From Eupeodes corollae (lineage: Eukaryota; Arthropoda; Insecta; Diptera; Syrphidae), in NCBI RefSeq assembly GCF_945859685.1, contig NC_079148.1, positions 92,385,007 through 92,449,006 of the forward strand: a stretch of 64,000 bases of DNA, in the 5' to 3' direction. Position numbers and translations under genes: made by a program. The notes beneath the pieces are model-generated. The model had not been told where the DNA came from. It did not search any database and was given only the letters and a program-made list of their open reading frames with translations. Below, in pieces: positions 20,690 through 32,060 of this stretch (position 1 is the stretch's first letter; every line of letters begins with the position of its first letter).

Positions 20690-21560
20690 TATGACGCTTA
20701 TTATTTTGGAGCTAGTGTATGATGCAGAGGAAGGTGGGTTAGGACCTGAATCGATTTGCCTGCATAAGTTGATCACGAAATTAGCTATCAACAGTAAGAA
20801 TTTCGACAAAAATTTGAAAACTTTGACAATCTCGGGAGTTGAATCTTTAAAAAGCAACCAAAGTTGCTTGTTTTTTTTTATTATCAGATTTCGATGCATA
20901 TCATTCGCTACAGCACAAGTTCTTAGTCCATAACCAGGGTTAGAATTTTGTTGACCTAATTTTTGTGGGACCTTGAAAATATGTTTTTTTTGGATCGAAT
21001 AAAAACCCAAATTGACTTTATTGTACGCCAGCCGCGCTTGCAGTTCTTCATCTTCAATTAATTTCTTTGCAAATGCAACACAGCTTGCATCATCATCGAG
21101 ATCGTTAACGATTTTTTTGATCCGAGCAAAATAGTCCGAATAATATCCTGCTGCCTCTAACGAGGTAAAACCTAGTTTAAATGTAAATTCAAAAATACGA
21201 CTTCAAATTCAGTTTCAAACAAACTTACAGGTTGACGTGGCAGTGGAAGTTTAGGTTGCATATCTTTAAAAATAGCAATCCGAGATGGAATCTTCAGAAA
21301 TACTTTTTTCAAGTTCGACACGAAGGCGTCAACTTTAGAGTAGTGCCAGCGTATGCTTTCAAAAACTTTGTTTACTCAGTTAGCGACGCAAGTTACGTGA
21401 ACCATTTTCGAGTACAGCCCTTGCATAATTTTGACACTCTTCTTAATACACTGTGCAGCATCTGTTACGAATAACAAAACCTTTTTTCTCTTAAGCTCAA
21501 CAATTGAATAGAATCGTCAAAAAACTGGGTTTTTAACCAAAGATTCTCAACGGTATGAGA
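20690..21560 (-). mobile_element. hAT-type transposase relic
   Basis: On the minus strand from 21530 downward: SIQLLSL, a frameshift, LLFVTDAAQCIKKSVKIMQG, LYSKMVHVTCVAN, a stop, VNKVFESIRWHYSKVDAFVS, NLKKVFLKIPSRIAIFKDMQ, PKLPLPRQP; and, after about 60 nt of unmatched sequence, SLEAAGYYSDYFARIKKIVN, DLDDDASCVAFAKKLIEDEE and LQARLAYNKVNLGF. The order VTDAA, HVTC, NLKKVFLK.PSR, P.P.QP, LEAA.YY matches the RNase H-like core of hAT transposases of the DUF659 kind; this comparison is from memory. The aspartate in VTDAA is a likely catalytic residue. The N-terminal zinc finger and the C-terminal dimerisation part were not seen, nor were inverted repeats. Limits are approximate. Confidence 0.7.
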
Positions 21561-24500
21561 AAATGTTCGCATTTCTTTTAATGCTAACCCAATTATTAGA
21601 TATTTCTTAATAAAAAAGCAATGAAGGCAGAAAGAGGCAACAATGGCGAAGAAAGACAAAAAAAGGCAGTTATGGTATTAAAAGAAAAAACAGGCAAAAT
21701 AAAATACCAGGGCTTGAAAGATGTTTGTCGAAAGTCATGTATTAAATGTATATCTTAGTCAACCACAAATTCACCCTGGTTATCTAAACAATCGTGAAAG
21801 TCCTTTCTATTTAAGAAGTTATGTATAAGTATGCTTCAGAGGTCAAAACAAGTAATTATTTACAATCAATGAAAAAGTTTCAATATTCGTTTTATGTGTA
21901 CATGTATGCAGTCTATTTTATATCAACTTATAAATAATTAATTCAGACTTTCTTAAGTCCTTTTGTCGAAATACAAAAAGTTTTTTTTTTTCATGAAATA
22001 TGGATACGGGAATCACAAACACTTTGTGATATATGTGGCATGTTTTTAAGAACTTTCTTTTGGGAAACTTTGTTACCGTAAGCACCCCTCATTTCAATTT
22101 GATTAAGGAATGTTTTCAATTGAATTCAACATAATACCTCGTATCAAGAAAAAAACAAACTTTACTTTTTGTTGTGTTAATTTTAGGAAATTAAATATCC
22201 AACGGTTTTGGTTTGGTTCTTGATAAATAATTATTGTTATTCGTTTTGAAGATTGCTTCAAACTTAACTTTCAGATACAAAATTAATAAATATAAAAATA
22301 ATTTAAGGGCGGAAGTATGTAGATATAGTTTTGGTCTTTAGGAGAATGTTTAATGGAAATTTTGTCTCAGAAAAAGGATGTTTAAGACGTGATTCTTCCC
22401 GATAATAGCTCCTTATAGCTCACACACTATCTTTGATATTACTTATATGTCTGTTTTATAAATGTCCTGCCGTCAATTTTCCATTAGATTATACCACTTT
22501 GTATAGACAACGACACGACAATGGCACAACGACACGCCTTGCTGCAGATTAAACATTATAAAAGAAAGTGATAGCTAACACAGAATGCCAACGACTCGCG
22601 ATGACAAAGAATTTTTCTTGAAAAAGGTGCCAACACTTTTTATAAAGAACAAAAAAGACAAAACTTTTATATTCACCCCCAAAAAGATTTTTATTTTCAA
22701 ATTCCGAACACATCTTTAGCCCATCAGTTTTCATTTTGATCCAATACCACCCTATACTAAAATATCCTTTTGATTTTATGTGTCACAAAGAGTGAATCTT
22801 CTGCACATCCCTTCGACTTCGTATACGTTGACGGTTGCGTCGCTTGTCGTTGTCTTCATCGCTCACCCGCTCGCTCGCTCCATATTATATTCCGCATCCG
22901 TATCCGCTTCCGTATCCTTGTCTCTAGGTTTTTTTTGTCTTCCTTTTTAGCTTTAACGGGAAAATGTTAGTATTCAAGTCGCAAAACATGGCTCTTTGGG
23001 TGTACCGTGGTATACATATTAACGATTATTGTTTGACTACAAAATATCACCACCCTTCCCTAGCTCCATCCAGGATGGAGTTCTTTGCTTTTTGTTTATC
23101 CTTTTGTTGCCGCATTAGTTAAATATGTTATGAAAATACGTTCAGAGATGATATATCACCAGTTATGATATTATACCTAGTCAAAAAAATATAAGTATCA
23201 AAAAATTTATTTTCTGATTTAAGCATTTCGTCTAAGATTTTCGACTCATTAAATGGATAAAAATACTGGTGCAGTTTTGAACTTTTAAAATTTGTTGAAA
23301 CACGTTTTAAATATTTCAATTTAAATTATCAAACAATAACTTTTTCTTGAAATAAGATAAATACACTTTTATAACAACGCTGGTAGACTGAACAAATCTT
23401 TAAACAAATATTATTATTCCTTAAACGTAGGAGACAGACGTATCTGTGAGTTTTTATAGTTAAATATGGACTTGTGTTGTGAGAGGCATCATCAATCGTT
23501 TGATGCACACAAGATGGCTAAAAGAAAAATGACTGGTCAAAATAGCTGCATATGATACCCTTAAGCTAATAAACTGGCACAAGAGACCGACCGACAGGCA
23601 GACCGAAAGTCCGACCGACAAAAGCAAACTGGGTGGGCGGGTGCGCTGACTGGGCTCTTGGTTTGGTATGGATTATGTACAATCTTCCATATACATGAAC
23701 TGCTTCAAACTTGTTCCCAATTCCTTATTACATAAGTTCAGAAGACTCCCACATCCACCCAGATTCCTCTAAGACCTAATGATGATACATTATAGGGATG
23801 TAGAACAGTCGTACACCATTCCTTTGACTACATTCTATATACTCGTATTAAGACAGAGAGAACGGAGAACTAAGGACGACTTTTGTTTTAATGTTGGGGA
23901 ATTTAATCCCTTGATGGTGGTTTATATTGCTTATAAAGTTCTATTCAAAGTGGGTTGCATTATTGGGGTTGGGGTGGTGGTGGTGGTCGAAGCGGAAAGC
24001 AGTTAGAGATATGACGACAACGACAGCATCGACTTCGACAACGATGACGATGACGTGAATGAGTTAAGGATGTAACAACTGCTTAAATAAAAAATAAGAC
24101 GAAGAAAAAAAAAACAAACCACTTGTCCTAGAATTTCTATTTAAGTTTTATTGTCTTGACTGCATCCTGTACACGATTATGAAGAGGTCCTTATTTTGTA
24201 TTTTTCTTTTTTTTATTGTAAAAATTCATATTATGAGTCATGATGCTTTGTCTATTTTTATCTTAGGGAGAAAAAAAGATGAATCGTAACATTGAATTAG
24301 GCCACTATATTAATATCTATATAGGTTTTTCTAAAGGCTTTGGTATAAGGTACTTCCTGGGTGCGGTACTGCGCAATACTGAAATTGACTTTTGCTTTGT
24401 TTTCTTTTCGGTTCACAAAGCAATTTTATCTATTCAGTCATAATTAATCAATTATTTTGATGTTTGATTAGATTGTTTGCATAAAGCGTGGTAATAAAGC

Positions 24501-25204
24501 AATAATAGCAGGATATCGACGAAGCCAATATTAACATCCAGTAAACAATATTGTTTGTGGGCATCATCGTTATTTGGGAATGTTTTGCATACTGTTGTTA
24601 AATATTCGATCTTGACATTACTTATGGTCAAATGAGTATGTAATGAGGATGAGATTTGAGGATAAGGTTGATTTTGCGCACCGTTTTACTTCTTTTTCAC
24701 AAAAGGGTTTTTTCGACTTGGATATATTTTGATGAATTATCCCTTTTCCGGTGAGAAGTTTTTGAGTTAATTTAATAAAGTTGCATACTGTGTTTTTTTT
24801 TAACGTTTGGGTTTCAAGGAGAAATAACGCATATGGCCAAGAATTGAATCTTATTATAAAGACAAGGGCTTGCCATTATGCTAAAAAAAAGATTTCGACA
24901 ATTGGTCACCGCGGATTGCCGAGATTCACAATTTTCGACCACTTTTTGTAGCATTTAGGGCCGTTTGTGCGCAATAAAAAGAAAAAGTTTCCTTCCAAAA
25001 ATTCCATTTTTTTGGTAATAAATTTGCAAGGCTTACAAGAATTGTTCAGAAGTAAGTCATTTTACTATAAAATAGCAAACCGAATTGAGCATGAATCTAG
25101 TGACAGCTGTCAAAAAGACAAACCCCTGACTGAAAATTAAATGTCTAAAAAAAACACCCATCATTTTTGTTTAAATTCTAAGATTGACACATTTCACAAA
25201 TTAT
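21561..25204. other. gene-free DNA with simple tracts
   Basis: Runs of poly(T), cytosine- and CGCT-rich stretches (22860-22930), repeated gaccgacc-type sequence (23586-23630), a GGT run (23962-23990) and GAC/AAC repeats (24008-24060). The frames at 22770-22970 and 23779-24006 lie over these tracts and show no domain. The 12-base palindrome tgacagctgtca occurs at about 25100. No exon or transposon protein was recognised. Confidence 0.45.
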
Positions 25205-25620
25205 GTTCTATAAAAACTCTCAGATTTCCTTACCTTCCAGATCATTGTGGAAGGATAAGGCGTTCCTGGAAGATGAGTCAATCCACTCTTAAATTGATAT
25301 TACATAAACCTTTTTTGAAGGTTAGTAGACTTAAACTTAACCTTATAAAACTTCTGGCGATAAAAAAAAGTCCTGTCCTGAATGAAAGGAAACTTAATAT
25401 CAACATCTAATATCCGGATTTTCTCAGATAGTCACTTTGAGAATGTCTCCTCAAGCTCTCTAACATTGGATCATCTCTTATGGAGATGGTGCAGCAGTTC
25501 AATCTTCATCTTTGTCGGGTGCCGGCAGTACTACAGGGACATTTCAGAAAATGGTAAATCTGATGTACGTCGTGGTCAAAGCATGCTTGTAGTTTAATCG
25601 GCAACAAATACTACATTGTC
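25205..25620 (+). mobile_element. RNase H-bearing LINE fragment (LOA/I-like)
   Basis: The DNA parallels 14915-15330. In both, the lead-in reads roughly ttccagat, cgttcctgaaagaagagtca; the middle carries gcgataaaaaaagt; and the end reads ggattttctcagatagtca, the FSDS block of RNase H, then tggatcatctct. Here the YTDGSK block is missing and the WVPGH block is eroded to a GCRQYYRDIS-like string. It is a decayed sister of the element at 13235-15780. It sits directly upstream of the poly(A)-ended LINE copy B in the same orientation. Confidence 0.6.
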
Positions 25621-26034
25621 CCAAAGGTAGTACAAATTTCTGGTCATTTGTAAAAAAGTGCTATGAGTCCTCCCGTTCTTGAAAGCGTAAATGATTCTAT
25701 AGGATAAATCTTCTTTCGCACTCGTGCAGTTACAATAGTACTGAAAGACCTTGAAGTTCACAAATCCGCTGGCCCGCAGGTTCTGAACAGGTGTTCTTCA
25801 TCGCTGACAAAACCACTACGTAAACTTTTCCATTTTTCCTATTCTACTGGTCTCTTTACGAGCGGATGGTAAATAGCATTTGTCCAGCCGGTCCCTAAAA
25901 AAAGCGAATCATTCTCCCCCTCTAACTATCGTCCAACAGCACTCACGTCCCTTCTTTCCAAGGTCATGGAAACGCTGATTAATTATCAGCTCAGGAAATA
26001 TCTCGAAGAACGGAAGCCTTTTAATGACTGAGAG

Positions 26035-26147
26035 TATGGCTTTTGTAGCAAAAGGTCCACTGATGATCTCATGGTTTATCTCACCGACAGTATGGCTTTC
26101 GTAGCAATAGGTCCACTGATAATCTCATGGTTTATCTCACCGGACAG
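26035..26147 (+). repeat. 56/57-bp tandem duplication inside LINE copy B
   Basis: Units 26035-26090 and 26091-26147 both run from tatggctttygtagcaawag through tctcatggtttatctcacc to gacag, with only a few differences. Copy A has a single unit at the matching place, so the duplication arose in copy B or its source. Confidence 0.85.
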
Positions 26148-26160
26148 TGAGATAAACCAT
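26127..26160. repeat. perfect hairpin, 14-bp arms, 6-nt loop
   Basis: Arm atggtttatctcac (26127-26140), loop cggaca, arm gtgagataaaccat (26147-26160). It sits at the end of the tandem duplication; the second arm is an inverted copy of part of the duplicated unit. Confidence 0.93.
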
Positions 26161-27360
26161 TGTTTTGGAGAAAGAAAGATTATTGCACTTAATATTTCAA
26201 AAGCATTTGATAGACTTTCTCACAAAGCTCTCTTATCGAAAATGCATGCATTTGGTATTAATGCATCTCTTCTTCGTTGGATTAGAAATGACCTTTCTAA
26301 CTGTTCAATACAAGTTGTATTGGATGGTTTCAAGTCTGAAATTCATAAAATAAATGCTGGTGTCCCCCAGGGCTCCGTTTTGTCTCCGACTCTCTTCCTT
26401 ATATTCATAAATGATCTTATGTCTGCCACTTTTAATCCATTAAACTGTTTCGCCGACGAAAGTAACCTCAGCTTCTCATACTCGTTTCTAGATTCACATC
26501 CTTGTCCTTCGGATGTGGAACTTAAACGGCAGCGTATGATAAGATCATTAAATTCTGATCTCGACAGCATTGTACAATGGGGAATCAAAAACAGTGTAGA
26601 ATTTAATGCTTCTAAAACTCAATGCTGTCTCCTGTCGTTAAAGCGAAACACACCCCTGATGCCATTATCTATGTGTGGCACTTGCATCCTGGAAACTAAT
26701 CAACTTTCAGTACTTGGTATGTGTATCACAGATCACCTTTTATGGAATGATCATATTTTTGATATTGTCAAAAATGCTGCTAAGTGCTTAAGATTCTCCT
26801 ACGGTGTAAGAAATTGTTCACACCTTCTGATCCGGCTGTAATTTACAAAGCCTTCATTTGTCGAAAGCTTGAATAAAATTCGCATATCTGGGCAGGTGTC
26901 ACTAAAACAAGTTTAAATCTCTTGGATATAATACAAAAAAAGGGCTTTAGAAATGATAGGCGATAGAACTATAATCGAAACATTTACATCGCTAGAACAC
27001 CGCCGCAATGTTGCATGCCTTTCGTTGTTTTATCGATTAGCCAGTTGCATTCAACGATTCCACGATTGAGCCGTAATACTCGCATTTTCAGGAATGCTCA
27101 TAAGTTTACCCTTGAGTTCAATTTAGGGCGTACTATCAAGTATAGAGATTCTTTTTTAAATCGCACATCAAGAATGTGGAATGCTTTAGCCAACTCTGTT
27201 TTTCCCTCCCATCTTGCTGTTCAGAACTTTAAGACTAATGTGCACTGGTATCTCCTCTTAAATCCTTTTTTCTTAATCCTCGCACTGCGTTTAAATATAA
27301 ACATATAAAGGGTACGTATAACCCCTTGAGTGTCTGTAAATTATAAAAAAAAAAAAACAT

Positions 27361-29974
27361 AAACGAGAAGTCATAAAAAGACTTCAAACATTTGATCAGT
27401 CAAAGAAGTACACTTTCGTCTAATATGTTTTTATTTACTTTCTTGCCTTGTTTATTGTCTTTTCGGGGGTATTTATCTGTTTTATTAAAATAATAGAATT
27501 CTGGGCATAAAAACAAGTTTTCGGTTCCAAAAATTCTTTGCTAAGAACCAATAACTGCTTAAAGTTGCTCGGAGTACAACTTCCATGTGTCCTTTGTAGC
27601 GATATTGAATCCAATATTTCGGCACGTATTCAAAATGGTTGAGAGAGTATTAAAGAAATAGGATTGTTTTTAAGTGATATTTTTACTTAACCTAAGGAGT
27701 AACATATTTCAAGTTTAACAAAGTATGGTCAGTAGGATGTCTTCTTTGTTTGCTTGCTAAGTTGTGTTTTAATACTCCAGCAAACCAATAAACGAGAAAA
27801 TAAGTCCATAGAACATAAAAAGTTTTCTTTTGAAAATGTTCCTCCCGTATTTTTTTTTCAAAGCCATCATCGTTTGTTGCTTTTAAAGCTTATTTTTAAA
27901 TAGATTCAACCACAATATGTTTTTTTTTTTTTTGGAAAATTCCATTTTTGTGAATAAATTAAACAGACTACAAAAATATCCATAAAACGAACAAATGCCT
28001 CGAAGGGCTCGTTTCGAAAACACTGTGAAAACCATTCATATTTGAATTCATGACTTTATATAGAGTACCTATTGCTTAAATATAAAGTATGGATCTGCAT
28101 AAAGGACATCAGCGGTGGCGGCGACGACCATCGGCCGTAGACGGGCGGCGGCTACAGTGACAACTTTGCTCCAGAGTTAAGGTTTTATTTGTACATATTT
28201 TCTTTTTATTATTCGTGAATTAATATTAAAGAGGATGTCCATATACCTGCGAGTATATCACGAAAAAAGAAACATCCCCCTACCCCACTTATAAAAACAT
28301 ATATTCATTCGTTTGGCATCAATTGCGCATATATGAAAAACCACAAATTGCTGCCGGAGTATCCTATCATAGATCTTTGCTCTCTTCTCATCATAAGCTT
28401 GTTCCTCGTTCCCTTTTTTTATATATATTTTTGTATTATTCAGGAACAGATAAATGCATTAAAATGCAACTGCAACTGCAATTGCAACAACGACATCGCA
28501 TGGAAAAGAAAAATGTAATGTAAAAACCGCACGTCAGCAGGATAACTGGAAATTACATTGAGAAAAGGATCAAATAAAAATTATGTATCCAAAAGATCTG
28601 GCGCACCTACATTTAAATATGTAAACTCATCATTCAAGCACTGCGTCGAGAAGGACCAGAACCAGGACCAGGACCAGCTCTATCCCAGTCAGCCAACTAT
28701 TTGCTGCTTCTGTCGCTGTTGCGTTTAAATTCACATCCAGTAGCCAGACCAATAAATAATTGATTTTAATTTATTGGAGTTTTCATCTCTTCTTACATCG
28801 TATTTCGAATTTATATAAAATGCAGCTTACATATTCGATTGACAAGTTAGTGTCCTTTTGAGTAAAACGAATTTATACGTCATCATCACTTAAATGGGCC
28901 ACTACTTTAAATTAAAATAAAATGGATGATTGCGGTGCTTTACACGTCGTTGGAATTGGAATATGAAACAAACAAAAAGTGTCAAAGTTTTCACCGATTC
29001 TCGGTGACAAAATGGTGGGTCTTAATCGAAGAGCATTATGGTTAAAGCCCACTTTAAGAACCTGGATGTCTACTTCTGAAATACCTTCAAGCAATGTATT
29101 CCTTTGAAATTATCGTGTATTTATTATGGAAGTTATAGAAAGGATTTTTATGAGGATGTGAAATGGAATATCAAGAATTCGGGCTATAAGGACCTCATCA
29201 TGGTAGCGCACAGTTATTCTAGTGTAACTTTAATAAGTGTTGCGATAAAACAAAAGCATCTACATATACGTCCAAGTGAACCAGTTTGATATTGCTGTTT
29301 TAGAACACTCAAACTATAGAGTGTTTAGAGTATTCTAAAAAAGATTGATTACCTGAAATATTTTGCAAAATTATTATATTTTTCAAGGAATAAGGTTTTT
29401 GACTTCTAGTAAAGTTCTTATAAAAATTGAATTGATCTAAAAATATCTTCATAAAGTTTGTCAGTTATTACTTAATGTTATTAAAAAAAAGAAGTTATTA
29501 TTTGTTTTAAAAGAAATAAAAACTTTAAAAAAATTGTACTAAGATTGGTAAACATTTGTTTTTGACTAAAAATCTCGGGAACTAGAAAAGTTATTGTAAC
29601 CAAACTAATTTTATCATATGCCAAATATTGTTTTTAACTTTAAGCTAGTTTCCTAAAATAAATCCAATATTTTTTTACAAAATAGGAAAATGCAAATATA
29701 CACCACAAAATAAATAGGTAAATGGTTTTAAGTAAAGTAATATTGAAACAAAGAAATATATTGACTTCAATACATTTTTATCTTACAGAATTTTTTTATA
29801 AAAAGTTTAACTAAAAGCACTTGCTTAGGAAAAGATTTCTATGTTTTTGAGGAAACCCAAATTATTTGTATGTCTTCAAGAATTGAAGAAAACGGCAGTA
29901 TAGACGTTTTCTCGGTAAGTTCGGTAGATGAGTATTAGGTGTTTGAAAATCAATCTTTTCTAAAAATTGGAATG
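27361..29974. other. gene-free DNA
   Basis: AT-rich, with a GC-rich patch at 28105-28165 (ggcggcgacgaccatcgg) and an accagg repeat at 28658-28678. Short frames such as 28323-28523 and 29104-29289 have no recognisable domain. No known repeat family of the window appears. Confidence 0.45.
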
Positions 29975-30895
29975 CTCTGGACTTGAAAATATTAATTCTA
30001 ACTTTATTAAATTGTCCTACCTCTTCAACTTCCTCACATAACTCACATCTTCAACACAATTTTAATGACCTCTACGCATCCCACTCCTTGGAAGATGTCC
30101 AAAATTATTGGTATCCCAAAACAAGGAAAGAAAAAGGAGTACATCCCAATATCCATTTCTATTCTTCGTTTTTCATCTAAGGCTTTTGAAACTCTTATAA
30201 GTAACCAAATTAAAAAAAATATATTAAGGACAAACAACTCTTGAATTATCTGCAGTCAGGAGTTCGGTCTGGATAGGCTTTAGACATAAAACGTATTACT
30301 GTGATAATATTACTTGACTTTCCGAAGGCATTTTACTGCGTGAGTTCTTACCTTCTCTGTGATAAATTGACTATTTATTATAACTATTATCAACTAAAAA
30401 CCTTATTTATTTATTCTTGTAAACTATTTTTTGTTCCTTCCTGTTCATACTGGTGTTCTTCAAGGATCAATCCTTAGATCTCTACTATTTTCGTTGTTTA
30501 CTAATGGTCTGACTTCTAATGATGATGTTTAGTAATATATATTAGTTTTCCTGAGAGCATGACTAAGGATGCAATAGCTAAAATGATCATTGATCTATAG
30601 TCTATATGTGATTAGTCGACCTGCAAAGGGCTTAAACTTATTCCCGAAAAAAAAAACTAAAGCTCTTCCAATATCGAACAAAAACCTCAAATCTGAAAAC
30701 TTGCCTTCCGTTAAATTAAATAATTCCATAAATGATTATGTTATTAAGTCAAAAACTCAGGACTGATCTTTAAAAATAGACTAATTTGTGATGATAACTG
30801 TTGTGTCAAAGATTTATGCTTCTTTCAGAGGACTATCTGTTATTAGATCAATTCGACGCACTCATACTTAATTAAAGTTAGTATATTTACTGAAA
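29975..30895 (+). mobile_element. CR1-like LINE fragment
   Basis: Successive plus-strand blocks in different frames: IPKQ-like YPKTRKEKGVHPNIHF with SSFFI and SKAFETLI around 30110-30200; LQSGVRSG; VIILLDFPKAFYCVS near 30310 (the LLDFSKAFD palm motif); a broken SILGPLLFS-like block near 30470; ISFPESMTKDAIAKMIIDL near 30540; LKLIPEKKTKALPISNKNLK near 30630; and a final KIYASFRGLSVIRSIR near 30800. The YADD box itself is not legible. Stops and shifts occur every 30-80 nt, so this is an old copy. It resembles the elements at 18215 and 56245 in type. Confidence 0.7.
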
Positions 30896-30919
30896 TAACC
30901 GTGACATGATGGTTAGTGC

Positions 30920-32060
30920 GATGGACGCTATGATATGCTTAACGGAAGAAAGTTTGTTGTCAAAAGTGGCAATGTAACTTCTACCACAACATTCCCAATC
31001 GAAAATGGTCTTCAACAGGGAGCGGTGAAATTCTCCTATTCTCTTCAGCATTTACACCAGCGATCTGATAGGTAGTCTTACAAAGGCAATTGCGTAAGCC
31101 GACGATCTAATTGCGTACATAACGGCCCGAAAGGTTGAGGTTATTATAATTCTCTTGCAGAGTGATTTCGACAAGATTCAGCGATATTGCGACGACTGGA
31201 AACTGAAAATAAATGTCTAGAAGTCGGAGACAATTCTGGATACGTGCAAGAATTGGCGCAAGATGGTCATCGTTGATCTTCACGGGCAGCTATTAGCGAG
31301 CAAAAGTGTAGTGAAGTACCTCGGTATCTGGTTAGATCAGTATTTATATTTCTACAGACATATAAATGCTGCTCTGACCAGGGCCAGAGGAGCCTTCGCT
31401 CTGACGAAAGAGCTGTTTTTAAGCAATCGGATTGACTCCAGAGTGAAGGTAATTTGCTGCATGGCCCTCATACGGCCAATGATCGTTTATGGTTGTCCTG
31501 TGTGGTTCAACGTTACCCCTTCCCAGATGGAGAAGTTTCGGGCGTTTTTCCGAATCTTCTTACATGCATTACTTTTCCAACGAGGTCCTATACAACGGGC
31601 CTCGAATCAACAGAATTGACAATTTCGTGATAAAACTCGTTCGAGGTCACATTGCAAGAGCTATGTCTTCGACCAACAATTTAATTTTCGGGGCGTTCTA
31701 TCCGAACGACGGGTATTTTGAAATTGCACGCTTGAGCGGTTTCATTCCACCAGAAGGATTCCTCTTTTTAGATATATGCATTCTGATAAATACGATAGAT
31801 TGCCAGTTCCGCTACTCTAACACGTCGGACAAAGAACCGTGGATAGGCGACTCCTGTACAATCAGAACGTCATGGCACAATGTGGAGCAGAGCTCCTTCG
31901 GTTCAGTAGGGCTGTGTCCGAACGGGACCGAACTGATAGGGTGAAGCAGGAGAACCAGTTTTGGTGGCTTCAATCGGCACTTGATAATGGGTAGTCGGGA
32001 TGGGGTTTTAAGCCTTGGCCGGCTTGTTTTATAGTTTTAGGGTTAAGTTTTAAGTAGAAT
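30920..32060 (+). mobile_element. Jockey-like LINE, 3' half
   Basis: The frame begins with YDMLNGRKFVVKSGN, follows with FPIENGLQQGAV, SILFSIYTSDLIG-like and AYADDLIAY blocks (catalytic pair near 31100, broken by one stop), then MVIVDLHGQLLASKSVVKYL, GIWLDQYLYFYRHINAALTR, ARGAFALTK, VICCMALIRPMIVYGCPVWF (to 31619), and, after a shift, RINRIDNFVIKLVRGHIARA, LIFGAFYPNDGYFEIARLSG and GFIPPEGFLFLD. Two long frames (31263-31619 and 31489-31944) overlap in different phases. The same family is present at 62945-64000, which carries the RT N-terminal part missing here. The nature of the 3' end near 32060 is unclear; no long poly(A) is visible. Confidence 0.8.

Larger units (their letters stand above)
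25690..27360 (+). mobile_element. poly(A)-ended LINE of the CR1/Jockey group, copy B
   Basis: The longest open frame of the window (26071-26841, 256 codons) lies here and is reverse transcriptase: KIIALNISKAFDRLSHKALL, VVLDGFKSEIHKINAGVPQG, SVLSPTLFLIFINDL, then LNCFADESNLSFSYSF, where the FADD catalytic pair has become FADE, NSVEFNASKTQCCLLSLKRN and LSVLGMCITDHLLWNDHIFD. Before it come PVPKKSE and NYRPTALTSLLSKVMETLIN (25890-25980). After 26841 a C-terminal piece continues (NTRIFRNAHKFTLEFNLGRT, FLNRTSRMWNALANSVFPSH), and the element ends with the same motif as copy A followed by A13 (about 27344-27356). A 56-57 bp duplication disturbs the frame at 26035-26147. The Asp-to-Glu change and stops make it inactive. 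Confidence 0.85.

Noticed and set aside
25098..25112. Palindrome tgacagctgtca as an operator or transposon end
   Set aside because: Twelve-base palindromes are expected by chance in 64 kb, and no partner end was found nearby.
26071..26841. The 256-codon open frame as a host gene
   Set aside because: Its motifs (ISKAFDRL, GVPQGSVLSP, FADE) are those of a LINE reverse transcriptase, and a sister copy exists at 11807-13155.
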